DNA from: Allobosea psychrotolerans
GTDB taxonomy: Bacteria > Pseudomonadota > Alphaproteobacteria > Rhizobiales > Beijerinckiaceae
Direction of reading: 5' to 3'
DNA: 64,000 nucleotides
Assembly: GCF_002917105.1 (NCBI RefSeq)
Contig: NZ_PQFZ01000013.1
Coordinates: 62,001-126,000, forward strand
The notes beneath the pieces are model-generated. The model was not told the DNA's origin, ran no database searches, and saw only the letters and a program-made list of their open reading frames with translations. Made by a program: the position numbers and the translations under genes. Of the stretch, positions 1 through 8,207 are shown piece after piece. Numbering within the stretch: the stretch's first letter is position 1; every line of letters starts with the position of its first letter.

Positions 1-664
1 TCACGTCGAGATAGCCGTGCCGCGCGGTCTCGGAGATCGTCGAGTCGAGGTCGAGCTCCTCGGCCGCGCCGGTGCGGGCGAACTTGCGCAGGCGGCGCAG
101 CGCGATGCGCAGATTGCGCACGCCGAGCTCGCGGGTGTCGTCGAAATCCTTGAACTCACGTTTGTCCCAGACCTTCACCGCGCGGAAATTGCGGTTCTTG
201 TCCTGGCCGATGCGGACGCCTTCGGGGTTATAGCCATAGGCGCCATAGGGCGAGGTGCCGGCGGTGCCGATCCATTTCGAGCCGCCCTGATGGCGACCCT
301 TCTGCTCGGCGAGCCGCTGCTTCAGCGTCTCCCAGAGCTTCTCCCAGCCCAGCGCCTCGAGCTGCGCCTTCTCTTCTTCGGTGAGGTATTTCTCGGCGAG
401 CTTGCGTAGCCATTCCTCGGGGATGCCGGCCTGCTCGATGGCCTGGCCCAGCGTCTCCATGCCCTTGAAGACCTGGGCGAAGACCTGATCGAAGCGGTCG
501 AGATGGCGCTCGTCCTTCACCAGGCAGCAACGGGCGAGGTAGTAGAACTCCTCGACGCGGTGCTCGGCGAGGTCGGCCTCGACGCCTTCCAGCAGCGCCA
601 GATACTCCCGCAGCGTGACGGGAACCTTGTTGGCGCGCAGCTCTGTGAACAGGCGGAGGAACAT
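1..664 (-). CDS. VWA/CoxE-like domain protein, N-terminal 221 residues (runs off the window)
   Basis: The frame is open from an ATG at 664 to the window edge with no stop, so only the N-terminal part is present. The visible protein is mostly helical and charged. It carries a GRHQGGSKWIGTAG stretch followed by SPYGAYGYNPEGVRIGQ, which I recognise as typical of the alphaproteobacterial VWA containing CoxE-like family. The VWA domain itself would be C-terminal and lies outside the window, so the domain call rests on family resemblance. These proteins are usually encoded beside a MoxR-type AAA+ ATPase and are thought to act with it as a chaperone-like pair; that partner would also lie outside. 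Confidence 0.75.
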   Translation of the reverse strand, partial: MFLRLFTELRANKVPVTLREYLALLEGVEADLAEHRVEEFYYLARCCLVKDERHLDRFDQVFAQVFKGMETLGQAIEQAGIPEEWLRKLAEKYLTEEEKAQLEALGWEKLWETLKQRLAEQKGRHQGGSKWIGTAGTSPYGAYGYNPEGVRIGQDKNRNFRAVKVWDKREFKDFDDTRELGVRNLRIALRRLRKFARTGAAEELDLDSTISETARHGYLDV

Positions 665-816
665 CAGGCTAATGTGCGGGGCCTGGGCCTGCGGTCAAGC
701 CGCTCTTGCGCACATCCTGCTGTGATTGCCATGGCCTGGCGGGAACTCCCCTCTGCCGTCATCCCGTGCACAGGCGGATGCACCGCTTGTCCGGGATGGC
801 GGGGAGGGAAACGGTC

Positions 817-923
817 AGAGCATTGCACGAAAAAGCGCGTACCGGCTTTTCGCTGGAGCAATGCTCTCAACCTTAGGATCGATCACGTCGCATTCGGACG
901 GCTCCGTCCGAATGCGACGTGAT
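817..923 (+). repeat. RIME-like mosaic repeat (family E, copy 1)
   Basis: There are two nested palindromes. The first has arms at 817-825 and 859-867 enclosing a region with cgaaaaagc and gcttttcg. The second is a perfect 19-bp inverted repeat, 882-900 and 905-923, with a 4-nt loop. A diverged copy lies in opposite orientation at 3208-3325. The architecture resembles Rhizobium intergenic mosaic elements. Confidence 0.75.
882..923 (-). terminator. Possible transcription terminator of the HU gene
   Basis: A perfect 19-bp stem with a 4-nt loop starts 6 nt beyond the HU stop codon on the minus strand. No run of U follows it, so intrinsic termination is not certain. The stem is also part of a dispersed repeat and may simply block readthrough from either side. 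Confidence 0.45.
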
Positions 924-928
924 TGAGA

Positions 929-1201
929 TTACGCCACGGCCTCGGCGAGATCCTTGGTCACCTTGAACTTGACGACCGTCTTGGCCGGAACCTTGATCAT
1001 CGCGCCGGTCGAGGGGTTGCGGGCCTCGCGGGCCTCGCGCTTGGCGGCCGAGAGCTTGCCGACTCCGCCCAGCGTGACGTCGTCGCCGGACTTCAGGGTC
1101 TTGGCGACGACCGCGCCCAGCGAGGCCAGGATGGCCGAGACGTCGGTCTTGGTCTTGCCGGTCTCTTCGGCGATGGCGGCGATCAGTTCATTCTTGGTCA
1201 T
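929..1201 (-). CDS. hupB: HU family DNA-binding protein
   Basis: This 90-residue protein has the normal length for HU, a small dimeric nucleoid protein that bends and compacts DNA. It starts MTKNELIAAIAEETG and carries the signature around residues 46-65 with GGVGKLS and ARNPSTGAMIKVPA, the tip of the beta-ribbon arm that inserts into the minor groove. The ATG at 1201 is preceded by an AAGGAGGAA Shine-Dalgarno sequence. The gene stands alone, followed by a strong hairpin and preceded by an intergenic space of about 290 bp shared with the divergent monooxygenase gene. Confidence 0.95.
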   Translation of the reverse strand: MTKNELIAAIAEETGKTKTDVSAILASLGAVVAKTLKSGDDVTLGGVGKLSAAKREAREARNPSTGAMIKVPAKTVVKFKVTKDLAEAVA

Positions 1202-1448
1202 GAATTCCTCCTTGAGAAGGGGGTTGTACAGCGTCGCGCAAGGCCGAGCGTCCGTACGGGGTTGCTCCCACGCATCGTTGCTCCCGCAATTTGCGGCGCG
1301 CGAAGGCGCCAGTTGGCACAGCTAAAATCGAAAGACGACAGCTGCGGCGGTAGATACGCACAGAAATCCGCTTCGTTCCGCCCTCCAGGCGGCTAATGTT
1401 GCATGATTCCGACGCGGCAATGGCGCGATTGACAAATCGGGGCCGGTT

Positions 1449-1464
1449 ATTTCAAGCTTAAAAT
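1449..1464. promoter_or_regulatory. Near-palindromic AAGCTT-centred operator, copy 1
   Basis: The 16-bp near-palindrome ATTTCAAGCTTAAAAT ends 26 nt before the monooxygenase ATG. The same core occurs at 9461-9476 upstream of the Liv-type binding-protein gene, with 15 of 16 bases identical. The shape suits a dimeric MarR- or GntR-type repressor; the regulator is not in this window. Confidence 0.55.
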
Positions 1465-1490
1465 AATTCGACGGGCAGGGGCGGGCAGGC

Positions 1491-2735
1491 ATGAAAGTCA
1501 TCATCGTCGGGGGCGGGATCGGCGGTTTGACGCTGGCGCTCATGCTGCATGCGCGCGGCTTCGCACCGACCGTCTACGAGCAGTCCGGGGAGATCCGCGA
1601 GGTCGGCGTCGGCATCAATACGCTGCCGCACGCCATTCGCGAGCTCGCCGAGCTCGGGCTGCTGCCGGCGCTTGACGCGGTCGCCATCCGTACGCGCGAA
1701 CTCGTCTACATGAACCGCTTCGGCCAGACCGTCTGGCGCGAATTGCGCGGCCTGCACGCGGGCGCGCCGGTGCCGCAGTTCTCGATCCATCGCGGCCGCC
1801 TGCAGGGCGTGATCCGCGATGCGGTGGTGGCGCGGCTGGGTCCGGACGCGCTGCGCACCGGCCGCCGCCTGCAGGGCTTCTTGCAGGACGAGGGCGGCGT
1901 CACCGCCCATTTCGCCGATTCCCGGCGCGGCGAGGCCGGCGAGACCGCCCGCGCCGATCTCCTGATCGCCGCCGACGGCATTCATTCGACCGTGCGGGGC
2001 CACTATTTTCCCGATCAGGGGCCGCCGCGCTGGAACGGCGTGCAGATGTGGCGTGGCGCCTGCGACTGGCCGCTCTTTCTCGATGGCGAGAGCATGATCA
2101 TCGCCGGCGGCATGGCCGGGAAGCTGGTGCTCTACCCGATCGCCGCGGGTGCGACGCCGCAGACACGGCTGACCAACTGGGTCGTCAACATCCGCACCGG
2201 CGACCCGGACAAGCCGCCGCCGAAGGAGGCCTGGTCCAAGCCCGGCCGGCTCGAGGACGTGCTTCCCTTCGCCCGGCGCTTCAGCGTGCCCGGCGTCGAC
2301 ATCATGGCTTTGATCCAGGCCTCGCCCGGCTTCTGGGATTATCCGATGTGCGATCGCGACCCGCTGCCGCGCTGGACCCATGGCCGCGTCACGCTGCTCG
2401 GCGACGCCGCCCATCCGATGTATCCGGTCGGTTCGAACGGCGCCTCGCAGGCGATCCTCGATGCGCGCTGCCTCGCCGATCTGCTGGTTCGCGCCGAGCA
2501 TCCGCGCCATGCGCTCGCCGCCTATGAGGCGGTCCGCCTGCCCGCTACTGCCGAGATCGTCGCGATGAACCGGGTCGGCGGTCCCGAGCGCGTCATCGAT
2601 GCCGTCGAGGCGCTGGCGCCCAATGGTTTCGACGATGTCGAGCGCGTGCTGAGCTACGCCAAGCGCGAGGCGATCGTGAAATCCTATGCCGGCAAGGCAG
2701 GTTTTTCCGCCGAACAGTTGCTGAAGCGTGCCTGA
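1491..2735 (+). CDS. FAD-dependent monooxygenase (flavin-dependent oxidoreductase)
   Basis: This 414-residue class A flavoprotein monooxygenase resembles salicylate and 3-hydroxybenzoate hydroxylases and PhzS. The Rossmann GxGxxG dinucleotide motif is at residues 7-12 (GGGIGG), and the second FAD motif LLGDAAHP is near residue 302, followed by PVGSNGASQAI. Such enzymes hydroxylate an aromatic or heteroaromatic ring using NAD(P)H and O2 in the cytoplasm. The substrate cannot be read from sequence. The operator just upstream is shared with the Liv-type importer at 4.4-9.4 kb, which suggests the importer supplies its substrate. The start is the ATG at 1491. Confidence 0.85.
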   Translation: MKVIIVGGGIGGLTLALMLHARGFAPTVYEQSGEIREVGVGINTLPHAIRELAELGLLPALDAVAIRTRELVYMNRFGQTVWRELRGLHAGAPVPQFSIHRGRLQGVIRDAVVARLGPDALRTGRRLQGFLQDEGGVTAHFADSRRGEAGETARADLLIAADGIHSTVRGHYFPDQGPPRWNGVQMWRGACDWPLFLDGESMIIAGGMAGKLVLYPIAAGATPQTRLTNWVVNIRTGDPDKPPPKEAWSKPGRLEDVLPFARRFSVPGVDIMALIQASPGFWDYPMCDRDPLPRWTHGRVTLLGDAAHPMYPVGSNGASQAILDARCLADLLVRAEHPRHALAAYEAVRLPATAEIVAMNRVGGPERVIDAVEALAPNGFDDVERVLSYAKREAIVKSYAGKAGFSAEQLLKRA

Positions 2736-3053
2736 TCAGCTCGGCTGACGCCGCTTTCGCATGGCGTCGAGCGAAATCGGCGCGACCGGCTGGCTTTCCC
2801 CCGGCGTCAGGAAGGCGACGCCGACATCGTCGCCGCGACGCCAGCATTGCCGGACGCGGACGCTCTCGTCCCGGTCGGCGATGTCGATTTCGAATGTCTT
2901 CGGCAGCGCGATCCAGTCGCTCATGCGCACCAGCGCGCCGGTGTCCGACCAGTTGCGCAGGGTGCAGTCGAGCACCGACTGACGGCCGTTGAAGACGACG
3001 CTCGCGCCCTGATAGACCCGGCTGCGCGGCGTTTGACGACGTTCAATTGTCAT
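2736..3053 (-). CDS. PilZ domain protein 1
   Basis: This 105-residue single-domain protein starts MTIERRQTPRSR and shows the two c-di-GMP-binding elements of PilZ: an arginine-rich RRxxxR-like N-terminus and a D/NxSxxG motif (NWSDTGA). PilZ proteins sense cyclic di-GMP and commonly modulate motility, adhesion or exopolysaccharide. A longer reading starting at 3242 runs through a dispersed repeat and is not preferred. The stop abuts the end of the monooxygenase gene (convergent, no gap). A similar PilZ gene lies just upstream on the same strand. Confidence 0.85.
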   Translation of the reverse strand: MTIERRQTPRSRVYQGASVVFNGRQSVLDCTLRNWSDTGALVRMSDWIALPKTFEIDIADRDESVRVRQCWRRGDDVGVAFLTPGESQPVAPISLDAMRKRRQPS

Positions 3054-3207
3054 GGCGCGTTCCCTTCCCGGACGAAGCCAAGCTTCATCGGCTCTTGGTT
3101 GCCACCATAATGACGCAGCGTCAGACGTGATGCATGTCATTCCGCGGCTTAAGATTAACCGCGGAAGTGGCCGCTCTGGGCCCTTGCCGACGTGCGGGCC
3201 TGCTCGC

Positions 3208-3325
3208 TTACGTCGCATTCGGACGGTTCTGTCCGAGTGCAAAAGGCATCATCGCTTCCAGAAGTTGAGAGCATGGCTCGAACGAAAAGCCGGAGCTCAT
3301 TTTTTCGCGCAAGGCTCGAACAGCT
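3208..3325 (-). repeat. RIME-like mosaic repeat (family E, copy 2)
   Basis: Read on the minus strand this matches the copy at 817-923: a gcgaaaaa...ggcttttcg block, then gagcatgctctcaac-like sequence, then the palindrome built on cattcggac (3216-3225 with 3231-3240, one mismatch). It fills the gap between the two PilZ genes. Confidence 0.7.
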
Positions 3326-3347
3326 GCTGACGCGCGCCTGGCGCGAT

Positions 3348-3713
3348 TCAGCCGGCTTCGGTGAGCTGGCGGATGCGGCTTTTCAGGCGGACATTGTCCT
3401 GCTCGCACATCTTCAGCCGGCGGGCCATGTCGAGCGGCACCACGCCCTGGCTTTCGTGTTGCGCCTCGAAGGCAATACCGATGCGCCCGCCATCACGCCA
3501 GCGTATCCGGGCGTTGTAGGAGCGCTGGCGCTGGGCGATGTCGAGATCGAAGGCGCTGGGCAGCGCCACGGCGTCGGAGAGCAGGAGCAGCGCGCCGTCG
3601 TCGGACAGGTTGCGGACAAGGCAATCCAGCGTCGAGCGCCGCTGGTTGAAGCAGACCGTGCCGCCCAGCAGGGTGCGCAGGCGCGGGTTCTTCCGGCGTT
3701 CCGTGGTCGTCAT
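3348..3713 (-). CDS. PilZ domain protein 2
   Basis: This 121-residue protein starts MTTTERRKNPRLR and carries the PilZ motifs, an N-terminal RRxxxR and NLSDDGA near residue 38. It is a paralogue of the gene at 2736-3053, longer by a C-terminal helix (ARRLKMCEQDNVRLKSRIRQL) with heptad-like spacing that could be a short coiled coil for dimerisation. A CtrA-type box sits about 83 bp upstream, which would link it to cell-cycle-regulated motility or surface functions. An in-frame upstream start at 3791 would overlap that region and is less likely. Confidence 0.85.
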   Translation of the reverse strand: MTTTERRKNPRLRTLLGGTVCFNQRRSTLDCLVRNLSDDGALLLLSDAVALPSAFDLDIAQRQRSYNARIRWRDGGRIGIAFEAQHESQGVVPLDMARRLKMCEQDNVRLKSRIRQLTEAG

Positions 3714-3795
3714 TGCAGGGCCTGATCCAGTCGCGTCGTCGTTGCGCATTGCAACCTGAGCGCGATTATGGCGCAAGCCGCGGTGGGGCACAGCC

Positions 3796-3817
3796 TTAAG
3801 CTTTGCTTAACCTTAAC
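3796..3817. promoter_or_regulatory. CtrA-type box upstream of PilZ gene 2
   Basis: TTAA (3796-3799), a 7-nt spacer, then TTAACC (3807-3812), followed by another TTAAC half-site (3813-3817). The alphaproteobacterial CtrA consensus is TTAA-N7-TTAAC, so this is an exact match. It lies about 83 bp upstream of the minus-strand PilZ start. Confidence 0.55.
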
Positions 3818-3925
3818 AAGGCGCCTTTTCGGGCGTCTTGGGCGTCGGGCCATTGAAGCCGGTGTCGAGGCGAGCGGCCGGAACCACCGCCGGCTCGCCT
3901 CCTTCCAGCCTCCCTCCCGCGAGCT

Positions 3926-4384
3926 TCAGGCGCCTTCGGGAGGAGGGGGCAGGAAGTCGACCTCGTATTTCGCCGACAATGCCACGACCTCGGCCGGGTT
4001 CTGCTGCGGCATCGAATGGATCGCCCAGAACAGGTCGTAGAGCCGTCCGGTCGGCGCGACCCAGAACAGGCATTTCACCGTGGCCTCCCCCTTGTTGAAC
4101 AGCCCGTGCGGGACGTTGCGCGGCAGGCGGATCAGGTCGCCGGCGGTGGCGAAGCTCTCCTGCCCGTCGAGCACGAGGTCGAGCCGGCCTTCGAGCAGAT
4201 AGATGAACTCGTCCTGGGTCGGGTGGATATGGGGCGGCACGAAGGTGCCGGGCGGGAAGGTGGCATGCCAGGAGAACGAATCCTCGCTCAGCGACTTGGG
4301 CACATAGGTCTGGCCCAGGATGTTCCACGAGATGGCGTCGATGCCCTCATTGGCCTTGGTCACGCCGGCGGTCAGCGGTTTCAT
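3926..4384 (-). CDS. Cupin domain protein
   Basis: This 152-residue single-cupin protein has metal ligands recognisable as H52, H54 and E59 in PHIHPTQDEF and H93 in VPHGLF, with the second motif starting GDLIRLP. Cupins of this size include dioxygenases, isomerases and ligand-binding proteins; the reaction cannot be decided. It begins 18 bp downstream of the LivF-type ATPase gene on the same strand, so it is the last gene of the importer operon and probably acts on the imported compound or a product of it. ATG 4384 has a GGAGAAG Shine-Dalgarno sequence. Confidence 0.8.
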   Translation of the reverse strand: MKPLTAGVTKANEGIDAISWNILGQTYVPKSLSEDSFSWHATFPPGTFVPPHIHPTQDEFIYLLEGRLDLVLDGQESFATAGDLIRLPRNVPHGLFNKGEATVKCLFWVAPTGRLYDLFWAIHSMPQQNPAEVVALSAKYEVDFLPPPPEGA

Positions 4385-4402
4385 CGGCTTCTCCTTTGCC
4401 CG

Positions 4403-5101
4403 TTAAAAATGCAGGAAGCGGTCCTTGACCGCGCTGTCGCTGCGCAGATCATCGCTCGTGCCGCGCCAGACGATGCGGCCTTTTTCCAGCACGACATGCC
4501 GGTCGGCGAATTTCGCCAGCGCGTCGACATTCTTGTCGATCACCAGAATGGATTCGCCCTCGGCCTTCAGCGCCGTCAGGCATGACCAGATCTCCTGCCG
4601 GATGATCGGGGCCAGGCCCTCGGTCGCCTCGTCCAAGATGATCAGCTTGGGGTTGGTCATCAAGGCCCGACCGATCGCCAGCATCTGCTGCTCGCCGCCG
4701 GAAAGCTGGTTGCCGCGATTGGCGCGGCGCTCCTTCAGGCGCGGGAAGAAATCATAGATCCGGCCGATGTCCCAGCGCGCCCTACCGAAGCGGCTGGCGG
4801 CGGTGGCGATCAGGTTCTCCTCGACCGACAGCGTCGGGAAGATCTGCCGTCCCTCCGGCACCAGCCCGATGCCGGCCTGAGCGATCCTGAACGGGGCGGC
4901 GCCGGTGAGGTCGCGACCGGCGACGCTGACCCGCCCGGCCTTTGGCGGGATCAGGCCCATGATCGCGCGGATCGTCGTGGTCTTGCCCATGCCGTTGCGG
5001 CCGAGCAGCGTCACCACCTCGCCTTCGCCGATGGTGAGGTCGATCCCGAACAGGATCTGCGCCTCGCCATAGCCGGCATCGAGGTTTTCGACGGTCAGCA
5101 T
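4403..5101 (-). CDS. Branched-chain-type ABC transporter, LivF-like ATPase
   Basis: This 232-residue ATPase has Walker A GRNGMGKTT, signature LSGGEQQ and Walker B LIILDEA. The VPEGRQIFPTLSVEENL stretch is characteristic of LivF. It powers import with the LivG-like subunit of the same operon. The start is the ATG at 5101. The 166-bp gap to the upstream livG-like gene is filled by a dispersed repeat; the open frame extends upstream through that repeat but lacks a better start. Confidence 0.9.
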   Translation of the reverse strand: MLTVENLDAGYGEAQILFGIDLTIGEGEVVTLLGRNGMGKTTTIRAIMGLIPPKAGRVSVAGRDLTGAAPFRIAQAGIGLVPEGRQIFPTLSVEENLIATAASRFGRARWDIGRIYDFFPRLKERRANRGNQLSGGEQQMLAIGRALMTNPKLIILDEATEGLAPIIRQEIWSCLTALKAEGESILVIDKNVDALAKFADRHVVLEKGRIVWRGTSDDLRSDSAVKDRFLHF

Positions 5102-5119
5102 GGCGTGGCGGCCCCTTCT

Positions 5120-5247
5120 GTCATTCCGGGGCGCGCCGCAGGCGCGAACCCGGAACCCACGACCGGGTGAGATAGCCCAACGACATGATGAGCACCGCGC
5201 CCGGTCGTGGGTTCCGGGTTCTTCGCGATGCGAAGCCCCGGAATGAC
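5120..5247. repeat. Dispersed palindromic repeat family B, copy 1
   Basis: This is bounded by gtcattccggggc and gccccggaatgac, with inner gaacccggaaccca and tgggttccgggttc arms. It lies between the livF- and livG-like genes, inside an operon. Confidence 0.85.
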
Positions 5248-5267
5248 AGATGTGGAGCGAACCGCCA

Positions 5268-6009
<742 letters not shown>

Positions 6010-6017
<8 letters not shown>

Positions 6018-7029
6018 CGCGCCTACTCCCGAATCTGCTTGCAAGCTTGCCGATGATACCGACCAGGCCGCCGCGCGTGAACAGCACGAAGAGCACGATC
6101 AAGGGGCCGAAGATCACCCGCCAATGCTCGGTCCAGCCGGACAGCACGTCCTCGGCGAAGAGATAGGCCAGCGCGCCGATAATCGCGCCGTGCAAGCTGC
6201 CGACGCCGCCGAGGACGACCATGAAGATGAGCTCGCCCGAGCGCTGCCAGGAGATGAAGGCGGGGCTGACGAAATCGGTCTGGTTGGCGAGCAGGAAGCC
6301 GGAGAGGCCGGCGATCATGCCGGAGATGACATAGGCGACCAGGCGGATGCGGCCGACATCGTAGCCGGTCACGGTGACCCGCGTCGCGTTCTCGCGCGCG
6401 GCGCGCAGGGCCCGGCCGAAGCGCGAGGCGACGATGGTGCTGATCAGCGCGTAGCAGCCGGCGAGCGTCGCCAGCGTGACGTAGTAGAATGATGTCCGGT
6501 TGGCGAAGGGCTTGAAGCCGGCGAGTGTGCTGCGCTCATAGAGCGTCAGCCCGTCATCGCCGCCATAGGCCGAGAGCGCCTGCGCCAGGAAATAGGCCAT
6601 CTGGCCGAAGGCCAGCGTGATCATGATGAAGGCGACGCCGCGCGTCCGCAGCGAGACGGCGCCGGTGATCGCCGCAAAAAGCGCGCAGGCCGCAAGAATG
6701 ACCGGCAGGATCAGGAGCGCCTCGCTTCGCCCCTCGGTGATCATGATCCCGGTGGCATAGGCGCCGATGCCGATGAAGGCGGCATGGCCGAAGGAGACGA
6801 GCCCGCCAACGCCGAGGATGAGATCGAGCGAGAGCGCGGCGATGGCGAAGATCATCGCGCGCGTCACCAGCGTCAGCCAATGTGCAGGGACGCCGAGCGA
6901 GACCGCAAGCGGCATGGCGGCCAGCGTCAGGAACAACAGGATGGCAATGAGCGGCCGCCGGCGCGGCGGCGCGGCCGGTCGGGCGGCCTCGGCAAGGGCG
7001 ACATCGGCAGGGGCGGGCGCCAGGCTCAT
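6010..7029 (-). CDS. Branched-chain-type ABC transporter, LivM-like permease
   Basis: This 339-residue integral membrane protein has roughly ten hydrophobic segments. It carries the LivM hallmarks FGHAAFIGIGAYATG and the cytoplasmic loop with GRALRAARENATRVTVTGYD (ATPase coupling). It overlaps the livH-like gene by 4 bp and the livG-like gene by 8 bp, so translation is probably coupled. The N-terminal PPRRRP stretch precedes the first membrane segment. Confidence 0.9.
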
Positions 7030-7952
7030 GAGCGGCCCTTGGCCGGCAGCAGGCCCTCGGGCCGGACGAACAGCACGATCGCCATGACGAGATAGATCAG
7101 CATCGAGGACAGCGCCGCTCCCGTCGCCCGGGCCGAAGGCGCGCTCATGAACAGTCGCAAGAGGTCGTTCATGAAGGAGCGGCCGAGCGTGTCGACGAGG
7201 CCGACGATCAGGGCGCCGACGAAGGCCCCGCGGATCGAGCCGATGCCGCCGACCACGATGACGACGAAGGCGAGGATCAGCACGGTGTCGCCCATGCCGG
7301 GCTCGACCGAGAGGATGGGCGCCGCCATCGCGCCGGCAAAGCCCGCGAGCATGGTGCCGAAGGCGAAGACCACCATGAACAGCTTGCGAATGTCGACGCC
7401 GAGCGCCGAGACCATCGAAGCGTTGGAGGCGCCGGCGCGCAGCAGCATGCCGGTGCGCGTCTTCTCGACGATGAACCAGAGCAGCCCGCCGACCGCGAGC
7501 CCCGAGCCGATCAGCGCGAAGCGATAGACGGGATAGAGGATGCCATCCATCAGCCGGACCGAGCCGGTCAGGAATTCAGGAACGGGAACCGAAAGCGGGG
7601 CCGCGCCCCAGATGATCTTGACGCCCTGGTTGAGCAGCAGGATCAGTCCGAAGGTGGCGAGCACCTGGTCGAGATGGTCGCGCTCATAGAGATGGCGGAA
7701 GACCAGAAATTCGAGCGCGAGCCCGATCAGCAGCGCGGCCGCCAGCGCCAGCGCCAGCCCGAGCAGGAAATTGCCGGTGAGCCCGACGAAGGTCACGGCA
7801 AGATAGGCGCCGAGCATGTACTGCACGCCATGCGCCAGGTTGATGAAGTCCATCACCCCGAAGACGAGCGTCAGCCCCGCCGCGACCAGGAACAGCAGGA
7901 TGCCGAACTGGAGCCCGTTGAGGATCTGGACGATGAGGAGGCTGGTGGTCAT
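7026..7952 (-). CDS. Branched-chain-type ABC transporter, LivH-like permease
   Basis: This 308-residue membrane protein starts MTTSLLIVQILNGLQFG, typical of LivH, with FGVMDFINLAHG early and a loop carrying GASNASMVSALGVDIRKL, the usual ATPase-contact region. It forms the translocation pore with the LivM-like subunit. ATG 7952 is chosen; a longer frame upstream reads into a dispersed repeat. Confidence 0.9.
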   Translation of the reverse strand: MTTSLLIVQILNGLQFGILLFLVAAGLTLVFGVMDFINLAHGVQYMLGAYLAVTFVGLTGNFLLGLALALAAALLIGLALEFLVFRHLYERDHLDQVLATFGLILLLNQGVKIIWGAAPLSVPVPEFLTGSVRLMDGILYPVYRFALIGSGLAVGGLLWFIVEKTRTGMLLRAGASNASMVSALGVDIRKLFMVVFAFGTMLAGFAGAMAAPILSVEPGMGDTVLILAFVVIVVGGIGSIRGAFVGALIVGLVDTLGRSFMNDLLRLFMSAPSARATGAALSSMLIYLVMAIVLFVRPEGLLPAKGRS

Positions 7953-7978
7953 GGGTAAGCCGCGACGATGCCGGAAGG

Positions 7979-8195
7979 GCGCGGGGAACCCTCTCCCGGA
8001 GGGAGAGGGCAGGGTGAGGGGTAGGCCACTTGACCAGTCGGGCTGGCGCTGACCGCGCACCTTGGTTCAGGCTGACGAGTTCGGGCCAGCACCTCACCCC
8101 TGTCCCTCTCACCAATCTCGGGCTTGCCCGAGATTGGCACTCAGAGTGTCGAAGTCGGGTAGACCCGACTTCGATGCAGGAGAGGGGTTCCCCGC
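7979..8195. repeat. Dispersed repeat family D, copy 1, with two nested palindromes
   Basis: Outer arms are ggggaaccctctcccgga near 7983 and agaggggttccccgcg near 8181. Inside are two perfect 12-bp hairpins, 8112-8123 with 8126-8137 and 8149-8160 with 8163-8174, each with a 2-nt loop. It fills the gap between the binding-protein and livH-like genes. Confidence 0.8.
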
Positions 8196-8207
8196 GGTTC
8201 AGTCGCC

